A stretch of 64,000 nt of DNA, from NCBI GenBank assembly GCA_964473155.1, contig CAYYNT010000015.1, positions 4,477 to 68,476 on the forward strand, read 5' to 3'. The notes under the pieces are model-generated. The model searched no databases, was not told where the DNA came from, and was given only the letters and a program-made list of their open reading frames with translations. The translations under genes and the position numbers were made by a program. This DNA is from JAJFUG01 sp964473155 (GTDB taxonomy: Bacteria > Gemmatimonadota > Glassbacteria > GWA2-58-10). Below are positions 36,017-44,939 of the stretch, piece after piece (position 1 is the first letter of the stretch; each line of letters begins with the position of its first letter).

Positions 36017-37270
36017 ATGAGAATTTTTGGCCTGTCAAATATGCCTGTTACCTTGACGCTGGCCGCTCTTTTTGCCCTCGCCTCCGCGGCATGGGCCGGC
36101 GGCCCGGTCGAGGCGAGCGCGGATTTCGAGTCCGGAAGCCCGTCGCAATGGCGGGTGGAAGACAACACGCGGGTGATTTTTGTCCCGAAAAAAGACTGGG
36201 ACCAGGACAGCGTCAACACCGCGGTCACCTGGTTTTACGGCCGCCTGACCAATGTCCTCAACCGCCCGGTGACTATCGAAGCCTCGGGACTGGATTACAC
36301 GGTCTACAACGGCGTCCGGGGCAACATCCTGCCGTTCGGCCGCAACACTTACCCGGTGTACTCCTACGACCGGGAGCACTGGGAGCGTTTCACCTGCTGC
36401 GAGTTAGACAGCCTGGGACGGGTGTTCCGCATGAGGCAGGTATTCAGCCGGGACACGGTCTGGGTGGCGTACACGGTCCCTTACACGTTCTCACGGCTGG
36501 AAAGTCTTCTCGGGGAATTACACGCCTGTCCGGCGCTGCGGGTGGAGGAACTGGGACGGTCGGTTAAGGGCCGGCCTCTGTACGTGGTGACTGTCACCGA
36601 ACCCTCGGGCAATCCGGACAACCGCCCGGTGGTCTGGATCGTGGCGCGCCAGCACGCTTTCGAGAGCGGCGGCTCCTGGTCGTCCGAGGGCCTTCTGCGC
36701 TTCCTGGCCTCGGACAGCCCCGAGGCGGCTGCCATAAGGCGCAGCCTGGTGTTCCGGGTCTGCCCGATGATCAATCCGGATGGCGCTTCAGACGGCGGCA
36801 CGCGGTTCAATGCCCGCGGCGTGGACCTCAACCGTCACTGGCACGGAAGCGACCCGCTCTCCGATGACACGGCCAGGGCGCCGGAAATCACGCAGCTCAA
36901 GAAAGCCCTGGCCGACTGGCGCAAAGATCACCGCCTGGACCTCTGGATCAACCTGCACAACAACGACATGGTCTGGGACGAGGACGGCGACTATGTCCGT
37001 TTCGCCCCGAAAGATCAGGAGGTCCGGGCGCGGAATCTTGAATCGATCCTGAGGCAGGAGATCGCTTTCACCGGCTCGTACACGCTGGCAGAGAGCGATG
37101 CGGCCACCGAGTCGGTTGTAGCCGCCGCAACAGGCGCGCTGGGCCTGATCATGGAGATAAAAACCGGATACCTGGAGGGCCTGGACCGTTTCACCGGCAA
37201 GGACATCTGGCTGGCCCACGGGAGGGGTCTGGCGCGGGCGGCCCGGCGTTTCCTGGCTTCGGGGCAGTGA
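36017..37270 (+). CDS. Exported M14-family zinc carboxypeptidase
   Basis: 417 residues with an N-terminal hydrophobic signal (VTLTLAALFALASAAWA). A beta-rich N-terminal domain (about residues 30-165) precedes the M14 catalytic domain. Zinc ligands H213 and E216 (HAFE) and H314 (INLHNN) and the catalytic E380 (MEIKTG) are all present, as is the substrate-binding NARGVDLNRHW region. It should remove C-terminal residues from secreted proteins or peptidoglycan-type peptides. It is probably co-transcribed with the SGNH hydrolase and the following amidohydrolase. Confidence 0.88.
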   Translation: MRIFGLSNMPVTLTLAALFALASAAWAGGPVEASADFESGSPSQWRVEDNTRVIFVPKKDWDQDSVNTAVTWFYGRLTNVLNRPVTIEASGLDYTVYNGVRGNILPFGRNTYPVYSYDREHWERFTCCELDSLGRVFRMRQVFSRDTVWVAYTVPYTFSRLESLLGELHACPALRVEELGRSVKGRPLYVVTVTEPSGNPDNRPVVWIVARQHAFESGGSWSSEGLLRFLASDSPEAAAIRRSLVFRVCPMINPDGASDGGTRFNARGVDLNRHWHGSDPLSDDTARAPEITQLKKALADWRKDHRLDLWINLHNNDMVWDEDGDYVRFAPKDQEVRARNLESILRQEIAFTGSYTLAESDAATESVVAAATGALGLIMEIKTGYLEGLDRFTGKDIWLAHGRGLARAARRFLASGQ

Positions 37271-37327
37271 CTGTTCCGGGCAATTATAAAACTTTCGCAA
37301 CCGGCGACCGTACCGGAGAGGATTGCC

Positions 37328-38185
37328 ATGTCCAGCATAAGACGAACCTTTTCCCGTCGGCAGTTCCTGGCAGGCAGCGCCCTGAGCGCGGCCGGAGCGG
37401 CGTCTCTTGAGGAGTCTCCCGGGCCCGCCGGATCAATCTGTCCGGTGCTGGATGTTCACATGCATTTTGAGGCCTACGGGGAATACTGGGAGAATCTCAT
37501 AGACGAAATAATAGAACACTACGATTACGCCGGTGTTGACCGCGGCGTCGTGTTCACCTGCTGGACCCCGACCCGCGAGTCCAATGACCGGACGCTGGCG
37601 GGCTGCCGCAGACACCCCGGCCGTTTTATACCTTTCTCCCATGTACGCACTGTGGATCCGGAATGGCGCGAGGAACTCGAACGCACCGGGGATCTGGGCT
37701 GGCAGGGAATCAAGCTGCACCAGAACGAAATCGCCCGCGGCCCGGAATTGAAAGACAAGACCCGCGAGGTAGTCGAGACAGCCCTGCGCTATGGCATCCG
37801 GATAATATTGATTCACCTCGAGGACTACGGCATCATGGAGGAGCTGACCCGCCAACTTGGTGAAGCGGTCTGGATTATTCCGCACATGGGGTACGACCAT
37901 GAGCCGGGTCAGATGGAAAGCTTCTGCCGGCTGGCCCGCGAGCGCGAGAATGTGTATCTGGACACCTCAGGCAGCACGTCTTACTACAGATACGGACCGG
38001 GGATCGAATGGGCGGGAGTGGAAAAAGTTCTGTTCGGTTCGGATGGGTTCTGGTGCAACCCGTCAGTCGAGCGGGCGAAAATAGACTCACTGCGTCTTCC
38101 CACGCCATTCCGCACCCCGCGCCTCAGTCGGGAGCAGGTGGCGTTGATTCTTGGCGGCAACCTGGCGCGTCTGCTGAAAACTTGA
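37328..38185 (+). CDS. Tat-exported amidohydrolase-family (amidohydrolase 2) protein
   Basis: 285 residues. The N-terminus carries a twin-arginine signal (FSRRQFLAGS) followed by a short hydrophobic stretch, so export is folded through Tat. The body is a TIM-barrel amidohydrolase with the D-x-H-x-H metal motif (DVHMHFE), GIKLHQN, IHLED, HMGYD and FGSDGFW at expected places. The substrate is unknown. It follows the M14 gene by about 58 bp and ends near the convergent manC gene. Confidence 0.78.
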   Translation: MSSIRRTFSRRQFLAGSALSAAGAASLEESPGPAGSICPVLDVHMHFEAYGEYWENLIDEIIEHYDYAGVDRGVVFTCWTPTRESNDRTLAGCRRHPGRFIPFSHVRTVDPEWREELERTGDLGWQGIKLHQNEIARGPELKDKTREVVETALRYGIRIILIHLEDYGIMEELTRQLGEAVWIIPHMGYDHEPGQMESFCRLARERENVYLDTSGSTSYYRYGPGIEWAGVEKVLFGSDGFWCNPSVERAKIDSLRLPTPFRTPRLSREQVALILGGNLARLLKT

Positions 38186-38212
38186 TTATAGAACCCGCGG
38201 GGAAAAATTCAC

Positions 38213-39295
38213 TCAGGTCTTAAGGCTCCTGACCAGAGTCTTGATCTGCTCGGCCCGCTCTTTCGGCAGGACGAGAGTTTTTCCACCCGCCCGCACTACG
38301 ATAAGCCCGCTCACCCCTAACAGGGCCACGCTTTCGCCGCTGTCCTCGCAGAACACCAGGTTGCCCGAGGCGTCCAGGGTCTCCAGGGCGCCGCGGTGCG
38401 CGTTGCCCGCGCTGTCGTGCTCCAGGTATTCCTCCAGGGCCAGCCACCCGCCCACATCGTTCCACTGGAATCCCGCCGCCACGAGCGCCGCCTGTTTCGC
38501 GCCCTCCATGACGCCGTAATCAACCGAGGTGGACTCCAGCCTCTCGAAAGCCCCGGCCAGCGCCTTGCCGCGGCCCGGACCGTCCCAGGCTTTCACCACC
38601 GGCTCCAGCAGCCGGATGTGCTCGGGAAGCTGACGGGCCAGCTCGTCAAGGATAGCCCCCGCGCGCCAGACAAACATCCCGCTGTTCCAGTGGTATCGTC
38701 CCTCGGCCAGATACGAGGCGGCGGTGTCGCTGTCCGGTTTCTCCTTGAAGCGCAGAAGGCGGAAATGCTGGATGCCGTTGTCCTCCAGAAGCAGCTCGCC
38801 CTGTTCGAGGTAGCCGTAACAGGTGGCCGGATAGGCCGGCGGAATACCGAAAGTGTAGAGCGCCCCGCTCCCGGAAGCCGCCCCGGCGGCTGAGAGCAGC
38901 TCGCGCCTGAACTCCCCGGCCGGGGAGATCATGTGGTCGGCGGTAAGCACGCAGATAACCGGGTCGCCGAAACGCTCGCGGCAAAGAAGGGCGGTCAGGG
39001 CCACCGCGGCTGCGGTGTCACGGCGCTTCGGCTCGCCGATTATGTTTTCAGCCGGGAGCTGGGGAATCTGCTCCCGCACCAGGCCCACGTAGCGCTCACT
39101 GGTGGCCACGATAATACGCTCCGGGGGAATAAGCCCCTCCAGGCGGCCGTAACTCTGCTGCAGGAGGCTCTGTTCGCCGAACAGGGTCAGGAACTGCTTG
39201 GGGCGCTCCTCGGTGCTGAGCGGCCAGAACCTCGTCCCCGCGCCACCGGCCATTATCACGGCGGCAAGCTGCGCCGGACTGTCATTCATGCGCAT
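38213..39295 (-). CDS. manC: Mannose-1-phosphate guanylyltransferase
   Basis: 360 residues. The nucleotidyltransferase signature GGAGTRFWPLSTEERPKQF, the TADHMI motif and FKEKPD are those of GDP-mannose pyrophosphorylases. The length fits the single-domain form without the phosphomannose isomerase domain. It makes GDP-mannose for glycan and O-antigen assembly, in line with the neighbouring glycosyltransferases. It is divergent from the GT4 gene across a 199-bp gap, in which I saw no clear promoter element. Confidence 0.93.
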   Translation of the reverse strand: MRMNDSPAQLAAVIMAGGAGTRFWPLSTEERPKQFLTLFGEQSLLQQSYGRLEGLIPPERIIVATSERYVGLVREQIPQLPAENIIGEPKRRDTAAAVALTALLCRERFGDPVICVLTADHMISPAGEFRRELLSAAGAASGSGALYTFGIPPAYPATCYGYLEQGELLLEDNGIQHFRLLRFKEKPDSDTAASYLAEGRYHWNSGMFVWRAGAILDELARQLPEHIRLLEPVVKAWDGPGRGKALAGAFERLESTSVDYGVMEGAKQAALVAAGFQWNDVGGWLALEEYLEHDSAGNAHRGALETLDASGNLVFCEDSGESVALLGVSGLIVVRAGGKTLVLPKERAEQIKTLVRSLKT

Positions 39296-39494
39296 GATAA
39301 ATACCCCATTTAACCAGTTATCGACATACTCCCGAACAGAATGTTACAACAAAGCCTCCCGCCCGGCAAGAGCATCATCGCTGACTGTCATGGCGCTGGC
39401 CCTTGCGGGTAAACCCCGGTTTTGTTAGTTTATTACGGGCATAATATTGATAAATATGACATTCCCGGCATGTCCTGGCCGCAGGGGGGGGTGC

Positions 39495-40712
39495 ATGACG
39501 GTCGAACAGGGACGCAACACCTCCAGCCCGGCAGTGCGCGTGGTCATGGTCACCGGGGCATACCACCCCGAGGTTTCCGGCGCGGGCCTTCAGTGCCGCA
39601 GCCTGATTCAGGCCGCGCGGGACAAGGGCCTGGAATTCAGCGTGGTCACCACCTGCCTGGACCGCTCCCTGCCGTTCCGGGACCGGGTGGACGGCGTCCC
39701 GGTCTACCGTCTGCCGGTGAGCCGCAATCCCGGCTGGTGGACATTCTTTGACTGGTGGCCGCGCCTGGCGTATCTGAAGTTCACCGTGTTCCTGCGGGCG
39801 GATATCGTGCACCTGCACGGTTTCAGCCGCAAGAGCTGGTTCTTTGTCCTGTTCCGCCTCTGGCCGGGCAAGCGGGTGATACTCAAGATGACCAGCCTGG
39901 GCGAGGACGACCCCTCGGCGGTCCTGCGCCGCGGCCGGCTGCCCGGACTGTTCTACCGTCTGGCCGACCGCTATCTGGCCCCCGGACCGGCCCTGGAAAG
40001 GGCTTACCGCGGAAGCGGTTTCCCGGAGCGCAAGCTGGCGCTCCTGCCCAACGGCGTGGACACCGGCCGATTCCGGCCTGCCGAACGCGAGGAGCGCCTG
40101 GACCTGAGGGCCAGGCTGGGTCTGCCGCTCAACGGCGCTCTAATCCTGTTTGTCGGGCATTTCTCGGCAGAAAAGCGGCCGCACCTTCTGGCCGAATGCT
40201 GGAGCGGCCTGGGAGATGGCCCGGTGAGCCTGGTCATGATCGGCCGGACCGCGGCTGGCAGCTATGAAATCGACACGCAGGCGGTCGAACGGGTGAGAAA
40301 CCTCGCCTCGTCCGGCAAACTGCCCGGAGAACTGGTTCTGGCCGAAAGCACGGACAGGATCGAGGACTATTACCGCGCCGCCGACATATTCATTCTGCCC
40401 TCCGTTCGCGAGGGCATGCCCAACGCATTGCTCGAAGCGATGGCCTGCGGCCTGGCCTGCGCCGCCACGCGACTGGAGGGGATAACCGACACGCTGCTGG
40501 AGAGGGACGACGCCGGGCTGCTGTTCAGCCCGGACAACACCCGTGAGCTCCGCGCGGCGCTCATCCGGTTGATCGACAACCCGGCCCTGCGCGAGATACT
40601 GGGTTGCAGAGCGCGCGAGACAGTGCTGCGGGATTACGATCTGCGCGAGACAGCCGGACGCTACCGCGGATTGTGTTTCGAACTGGCGGGCAGGCCGCCA
40701 GGGAATGAATGA
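39495..40712 (+). CDS. GT4-type glycosyltransferase
   Basis: About 405 residues from ATG 39495, with an AG-rich ribosome-binding site (GGGGGG); an upstream ATG at 39447 is rejected. The N-terminus has TGAYHPEVSGAGLQ, typical of GT4 donor-binding Rossmann domains. The C-terminal half has LLPNGVD, the E-x7-E signature (EGMPNALLEA) and GLACAATR. It is predicted to build a surface polysaccharide using a nucleotide sugar, perhaps GDP-mannose from ManC. Confidence 0.9.
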   Translation: MTVEQGRNTSSPAVRVVMVTGAYHPEVSGAGLQCRSLIQAARDKGLEFSVVTTCLDRSLPFRDRVDGVPVYRLPVSRNPGWWTFFDWWPRLAYLKFTVFLRADIVHLHGFSRKSWFFVLFRLWPGKRVILKMTSLGEDDPSAVLRRGRLPGLFYRLADRYLAPGPALERAYRGSGFPERKLALLPNGVDTGRFRPAEREERLDLRARLGLPLNGALILFVGHFSAEKRPHLLAECWSGLGDGPVSLVMIGRTAAGSYEIDTQAVERVRNLASSGKLPGELVLAESTDRIEDYYRAADIFILPSVREGMPNALLEAMACGLACAATRLEGITDTLLERDDAGLLFSPDNTRELRAALIRLIDNPALREILGCRARETVLRDYDLRETAGRYRGLCFELAGRPPGNE

Positions 40713-40788
40713 TTCTGCCCTGACGGGCAACCATATTATATTGTGGATGTTACATTTACGAACCAATAAGAACCATGAGGGATTCATA

Positions 40789-41838
40789 ATGAGCGCCAGG
40801 ACCAAGAAGGACTTTCTAAAAGCGACTGTCGAGCATATCGACATCACCGCCTTCCCGGATGTCGTGCCACTGGTCGAGGCAATGGGCCGCACCGCATTCC
40901 AGGCCCGCAACCTTTCACGCGCCGCCGGCATCTACGACCGCATGCTGCGCGACCCCGACTGCACGATCATCCTCTGCCTGGCCGGCTCGCTGATCAGCGC
41001 GGGCCTGAAAAAGGCGATCCAGACCCTGGTGCGCGACCGCATGGTGGACGCCATTGTCTCCACCGGTGCGAATATCGTGGACCAGGACTTTTTCGAGGGG
41101 CTGGGGTTCAACCACTATCTGGGCACTCCGTTTGTCGATGACTCCGAGTTGCGAGACCTGCATATCGACCGCATCTACGACACGTACATCGACGAAGATG
41201 AGCTGCGCGAGTGCGACGAGACAGTGGGACGGATCGCGGACAGCCTGGATCCGCGGCCTTATTCCTCACGCGAGATCATCGCCGAGATGGGCCGTTTCCT
41301 GGAATCCGAGGGCAAGGGCGAGGGTTCGATAGTGCTGGAAGCTTTCCGCAAGGACGTGCCCATTTTCTGCCCCGCGTTCTCCGACTGCAGCGCCGGGTTC
41401 GGGCTGGTCGAGCACCAGTACAAACGTCAGGGAGTCAACTGCGTCTCTCTTGATTCGGCCAAGGATTTCCTGGAGCTGACCCGGATCAAGATGGAATCGA
41501 AAGAGACCGGACTGCTGATGATCGGCGGCGGGGTGCCAAAAAATTTCGCTCAGGATATCGTTGTGGCGGCGGATGTGTTGGGCCAGGACGCGCCGATGCA
41601 CAAATACGCGATCCAGCTCACCGTGGCCGATGAGCGCGATGGCGCGCTGAGCGGCTCAACGCTTAAAGAAGCCAGCTCCTGGGGCAAGGTTGACACTGTG
41701 TTCGAGCAGATGGTCTACGGCGAGGCCACGGTCACTTTCCCGCTGCTGGCCGGGTACGCCTGGCACAAAAAAGGCTGGGAGTCGCGTGCCGAACGCCGCT
41801 GCGCCAGGCTGCTGGACACCGCCGGTTCGCGCTCCTGA
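40789..41838 (+). CDS. Deoxyhypusine synthase-like protein
   Basis: 349 residues from ATG 40789. Family motifs are CLAGSLISAGLKK, DAIVSTGANIVDQD, GGGVPKNF and ASSWGKVD, which contains the active-site Lys (K300 here) that takes the butylamine intermediate in deoxyhypusine synthases. In bacteria that lack eIF5A such enzymes commonly make homospermidine or other polyamines; which reaction applies here is uncertain. It sits among glycosyltransferase genes rather than polyamine genes. Confidence 0.88.
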   Translation: MSARTKKDFLKATVEHIDITAFPDVVPLVEAMGRTAFQARNLSRAAGIYDRMLRDPDCTIILCLAGSLISAGLKKAIQTLVRDRMVDAIVSTGANIVDQDFFEGLGFNHYLGTPFVDDSELRDLHIDRIYDTYIDEDELRECDETVGRIADSLDPRPYSSREIIAEMGRFLESEGKGEGSIVLEAFRKDVPIFCPAFSDCSAGFGLVEHQYKRQGVNCVSLDSAKDFLELTRIKMESKETGLLMIGGGVPKNFAQDIVVAADVLGQDAPMHKYAIQLTVADERDGALSGSTLKEASSWGKVDTVFEQMVYGEATVTFPLLAGYAWHKKGWESRAERRCARLLDTAGSRS

Positions 41839-41865
41839 GACCTCAGCTTTAGGCGGGGTGGCTGA

Positions 41866-42315
41866 ATGGACCCGCTTCTAATATTCCTGCGCTTCGCGCG
41901 GGCAGGCAAAGCCCCGGCGATGCGCCGGTTCAGTTACCAACGCAGCCTTGACTGGCGGGAGTTCCGCCGGGCGAGCGCTGGTTTTGTCCCGTGCTCTCCC
42001 GAGGACAAGTGGCTGGTTCTTCACCGGGGCGGCTGGCTGTCGTTCTATCGTAGCGGTGACAGCCGTCTGGTCTACCGGGTTAGATTTTCAAACCTGGAGG
42101 GCGCTTTCCGGGCAACGAGCGCCTTGGTCAATGCCAGCCCGGAAATGGTTACGCTGCTGCCGGACTCATGCGAGGCCCGTATCCTGGACTGTCTGATCGA
42201 CCGCCTTCTGCTCGGGCGGCCGGCAGTTTTTCCCGCACTGCCCGGCGAAAGCCCGGAGCAGAGCCGCCTGACCGAGCGTATCTGGATGGGACGGGCGGCT
42301 CAGCGAGAGACATGA
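41866..42315 (+). CDS. Small protein of unknown function
   Basis: 149 residues, soluble-looking, rich in Arg and aromatic residues (RRFSYQRSLDWREFRRAS). No signal peptide or clear motif. Its start (ATG 41866) lies 28 bp after the deoxyhypusine-synthase-like gene and it ends 76 bp before wecE, so it likely belongs to the same transcript. I do not recognise the family. Confidence 0.6.
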   Translation: MDPLLIFLRFARAGKAPAMRRFSYQRSLDWREFRRASAGFVPCSPEDKWLVLHRGGWLSFYRSGDSRLVYRVRFSNLEGAFRATSALVNASPEMVTLLPDSCEARILDCLIDRLLLGRPAVFPALPGESPEQSRLTERIWMGRAAQRET

Positions 42316-42390
42316 TTTAGTGGACAAGACAGTTTTCGGTAATCATCGATGGTTTTGAAATCACAATTATCGGAACAATAACAGGATACA

Positions 42391-43521
42391 ATGCAGCAGA
42401 TACCGTTCAACAAACCCCTGATCGAGCAGGATGAGATCGATGCGGTGACAAGGGTCCTGCGCGGGGGCCGTCTGGAGGGCAACGCTCCGGTCAGCAAGCG
42501 GGTGGAAAAGACTCTCGAATCAATGCTGGGCGCGCGGTTTGTGCTGCTGATGACCTCCTGCACCCATGCGCTGGAAAGCGCGGTGCGGGTGCTGGAGCTC
42601 GAGCCGGGTGATGAGGTGATCCTGCCCAGCTTCTCGTTCCCCTCGGCCGCCAACGCTGTCCTTCTGGCCGGCATGAAACCTGTTTTCGCCGAGGTGCGGC
42701 CGGACACGCTAAACCTCGACCCGGATGACCTTGAAAGGCGGATCACCGGGCGCGCGCGGGCGGTAATTCCGGTGCATTACGCCGGCGTTTCCTGCGACAT
42801 GGGCCGGATAATGGAGATAGCCAAACGCCGGGGCCTGCAAGTGATCGAGGACGCCGCGCAGTGCATTGGCGCGTATTACGGCCAGAATGCTCTGGGCACG
42901 ATCGGCGATATCGGAGCGATCAGCTTCCACGCTACAAAGAATGTGGTCGCGGGCGAGGGCGGGGCTTTTATCACAAACGACGAGGAGTTGTTCCGCAAGG
43001 CCGACATATTCCGCGAGAAAGGCACCAACCGTTCGCGCTTTCTGGCCGGCGAAATAGACAAGTACAGTTGGGTCAGCCCCGGCAGCAGCTTTGTTCTCTC
43101 GGACATACTGTCCGCCCTGCTGGAGGTGCAGCTTGGCAAGCTGAACGATCTGACCGGTCAGCGGGAGCGGGTGGACCGCATATACCGTCAGGGCCTGCGC
43201 GATCTGGAAAGTGATGGCCTTTTGCGAATGGGGGCAATCCCTGATTATTGCCGGCCGAACTGCCACATATTCTTCATCCAGGTCGACCCCGCCCGGCGCG
43301 ACAGTGTGCTCAGGAGCCTTAAAGAGGCGGGCATCCAGGCGACCACGCATTTTTATCCCCTGCACCTGTCTGAGATGGGACAGAGGCTGGGCTGGCGCGA
43401 GGGGGATTTCCCTGTCACCGAAACAGCTTTCCGCAGCCTGATCCGTCTGCCGATCTATCCCGGGCTTTCTGACACTGAGGCCTTGCGGGTCGTGGAAACC
43501 CTTCAAAGGATACTGCGTTGA
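42391..43521 (+). CDS. wecE: dTDP-4-amino-4,6-dideoxygalactose transaminase (WecE-like)
   Basis: 376 residues that align closely to the WecE/RffA aminotransferases: NKPLIEQDEIDAV, SCTHALES, VPVHYAG-like VIPVHYAGVSCDMG, and SFHATKN with the PLP lysine K183. REKGTNRSRFLAGEIDKYSWVSPGSS is a hallmark of this subgroup. It makes the 4-amino-4,6-dideoxyhexose donor for surface glycans such as ECA or O-antigen. Its stop overlaps the next gene (TTGA). Confidence 0.92.
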   Translation: MQQIPFNKPLIEQDEIDAVTRVLRGGRLEGNAPVSKRVEKTLESMLGARFVLLMTSCTHALESAVRVLELEPGDEVILPSFSFPSAANAVLLAGMKPVFAEVRPDTLNLDPDDLERRITGRARAVIPVHYAGVSCDMGRIMEIAKRRGLQVIEDAAQCIGAYYGQNALGTIGDIGAISFHATKNVVAGEGGAFITNDEELFRKADIFREKGTNRSRFLAGEIDKYSWVSPGSSFVLSDILSALLEVQLGKLNDLTGQRERVDRIYRQGLRDLESDGLLRMGAIPDYCRPNCHIFFIQVDPARRDSVLRSLKEAGIQATTHFYPLHLSEMGQRLGWREGDFPVTETAFRSLIRLPIYPGLSDTEALRVVETLQRILR

Positions 43522-44282
43522 GCGACTCCCGGCCGCCAATCGATCTGAGCCTGATTATCTGCTGTTACAACGAGGAGGAAATCCTCGATCAGAATTTCCG
43601 TCGCGTGGTTGAATTCCTCGACCGGACCCGCCTGAATTACGAATTGATCATTGTCGAGGATTGCAGCCGTGACAATACGTCAGCCATAATCCGGCGTTTG
43701 CTGGAGGAATATGCCGGTTGGCCGGTCAAAACAATATTCCACCCGCAAAACATGGGGCGGGGGGCGACGGTGCGGGATGGAATCCGGGCGGCGGAGGGAC
43801 GGGTGGCCGGGTTTATCGATATCGACCTTGAAGTCCCTGAATGGTATATTCTTCCCTGTGTCATCCCTATCCTCAACGGAAGCGTCGATATTGTCTCCGG
43901 CTTCCGGACCTATAAGCTGCACATGAACCTCTGGCTGCTCGGCCGTCATGTCCTGAGCCACGGCTACCGTCAGATAATACGCTCTCTGCTCCGGACCGGC
44001 CTGAAAGACACCGAGACAGGCTATAAATTTTTCGACCGGGCCAGGATATTGCCTTTGCTCGATCTGGCCACGAACAACCACTGGTTCTGGGACACCGAGA
44101 TCATGCTGATCTCTGAACATCTTGGGCTGCGGATCAGTGAGATACCCTGCCTGTTCATCCGCAACCCGGAAAAGACTTCGACAGTCAAGGTGTTCCGGGA
44201 TTCGGCGGATTACCTTCGCCAGGCCCTGCGGTTCAGGCAACGGCTGCGCACTATACGGCCAGCCGGTGGAGCGGACAGGTGA
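43518..44282 (+). CDS. GT2-type glycosyltransferase (polyprenyl-phosphate sugar transferase-like)
   Basis: 254 residues from a TTG start that overlaps wecE by 4 bp. The GT2 signature is SLIICCYNEEE, with VEDCSRDNT, NMGRGATVRDGI and the DxD-like DIDLE. It resembles dolichyl-phosphate mannose synthases and lacks a C-terminal membrane anchor. The next gene starts inside its stop codon, so expression is tightly coupled. Confidence 0.85.
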   Translation: MSDSRPPIDLSLIICCYNEEEILDQNFRRVVEFLDRTRLNYELIIVEDCSRDNTSAIIRRLLEEYAGWPVKTIFHPQNMGRGATVRDGIRAAEGRVAGFIDIDLEVPEWYILPCVIPILNGSVDIVSGFRTYKLHMNLWLLGRHVLSHGYRQIIRSLLRTGLKDTETGYKFFDRARILPLLDLATNNHWFWDTEIMLISEHLGLRISEIPCLFIRNPEKTSTVKVFRDSADYLRQALRFRQRLRTIRPAGGADR

Positions 44283-44860
44283 GAGGCTTTGTCTACTGGC
44301 ATCCACTGATCTACCGGGCGGCGATGAAAGCCGTCTACGGCGGCTGTTTCGAGAAGCGGTATGCTCTGATCGCAGCCGAGATTCCGGATGGAGCGCAGGT
44401 GGACGATTTCTGCTGCGGGGATGCCAGTCTGTATTTCGACTATCTGCGCCGGCGCAGTATCCGCTACCGCGGTTTCGACCTCAACCCGGTTTTCGTGCGT
44501 TGGCTCAGGCGCAGGGGAGTCGAGGCCTGTGTCTTCGACCTGGAGACCGATCCAGTTCCCTCCGGCCAGATACTCGTCCTGCAGGCCTCGCTTTATCAGT
44601 TCATACCCGGCCAGCGCAAGATTCTGGATAAACTGTTCTCATCCGGGCATGAAAGAATAATAATAGCCGAGCCGGTGTCCAATCTGAGCCAGAGCCACAG
44701 CCGCCTTTTGCGGGGCCTGGCGCGTCTGGCGACAGCCACGGACAAGGGCGCCCGCCCGGATCGTTTCGAGCGGGAGCAGTTGCTCGATCTGTTCAGGCAA
44801 TATTCAGTCAGCCGGGTGATCGATGCGGACCGTGAGCTGATCGGGATTTTCGAGCGTTGA
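44279..44860 (+). CDS. SAM-dependent methyltransferase-like protein
   Basis: 193 residues from a GTG start overlapping the GT2 stop. The VDDFCCGDASLYFDYL region is a class I methyltransferase motif I, with RGFDLNP at strand 2. The rest is a short Rossmann domain. Substrate unknown; the glycan cluster suggests a sugar O-methyltransferase, but that is a guess. Confidence 0.7.
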   Translation: MRGFVYWHPLIYRAAMKAVYGGCFEKRYALIAAEIPDGAQVDDFCCGDASLYFDYLRRRSIRYRGFDLNPVFVRWLRRRGVEACVFDLETDPVPSGQILVLQASLYQFIPGQRKILDKLFSSGHERIIIAEPVSNLSQSHSRLLRGLARLATATDKGARPDRFEREQLLDLFRQYSVSRVIDADRELIGIFER

Positions 44861-44939
44861 ACCATGCACTCCTCTGGAGCATTAAGGCCAGTCTTGCCAG
44901 GCAGGGACCCAAAGCCGCGCCGGAAGGGACAGGACAGCA

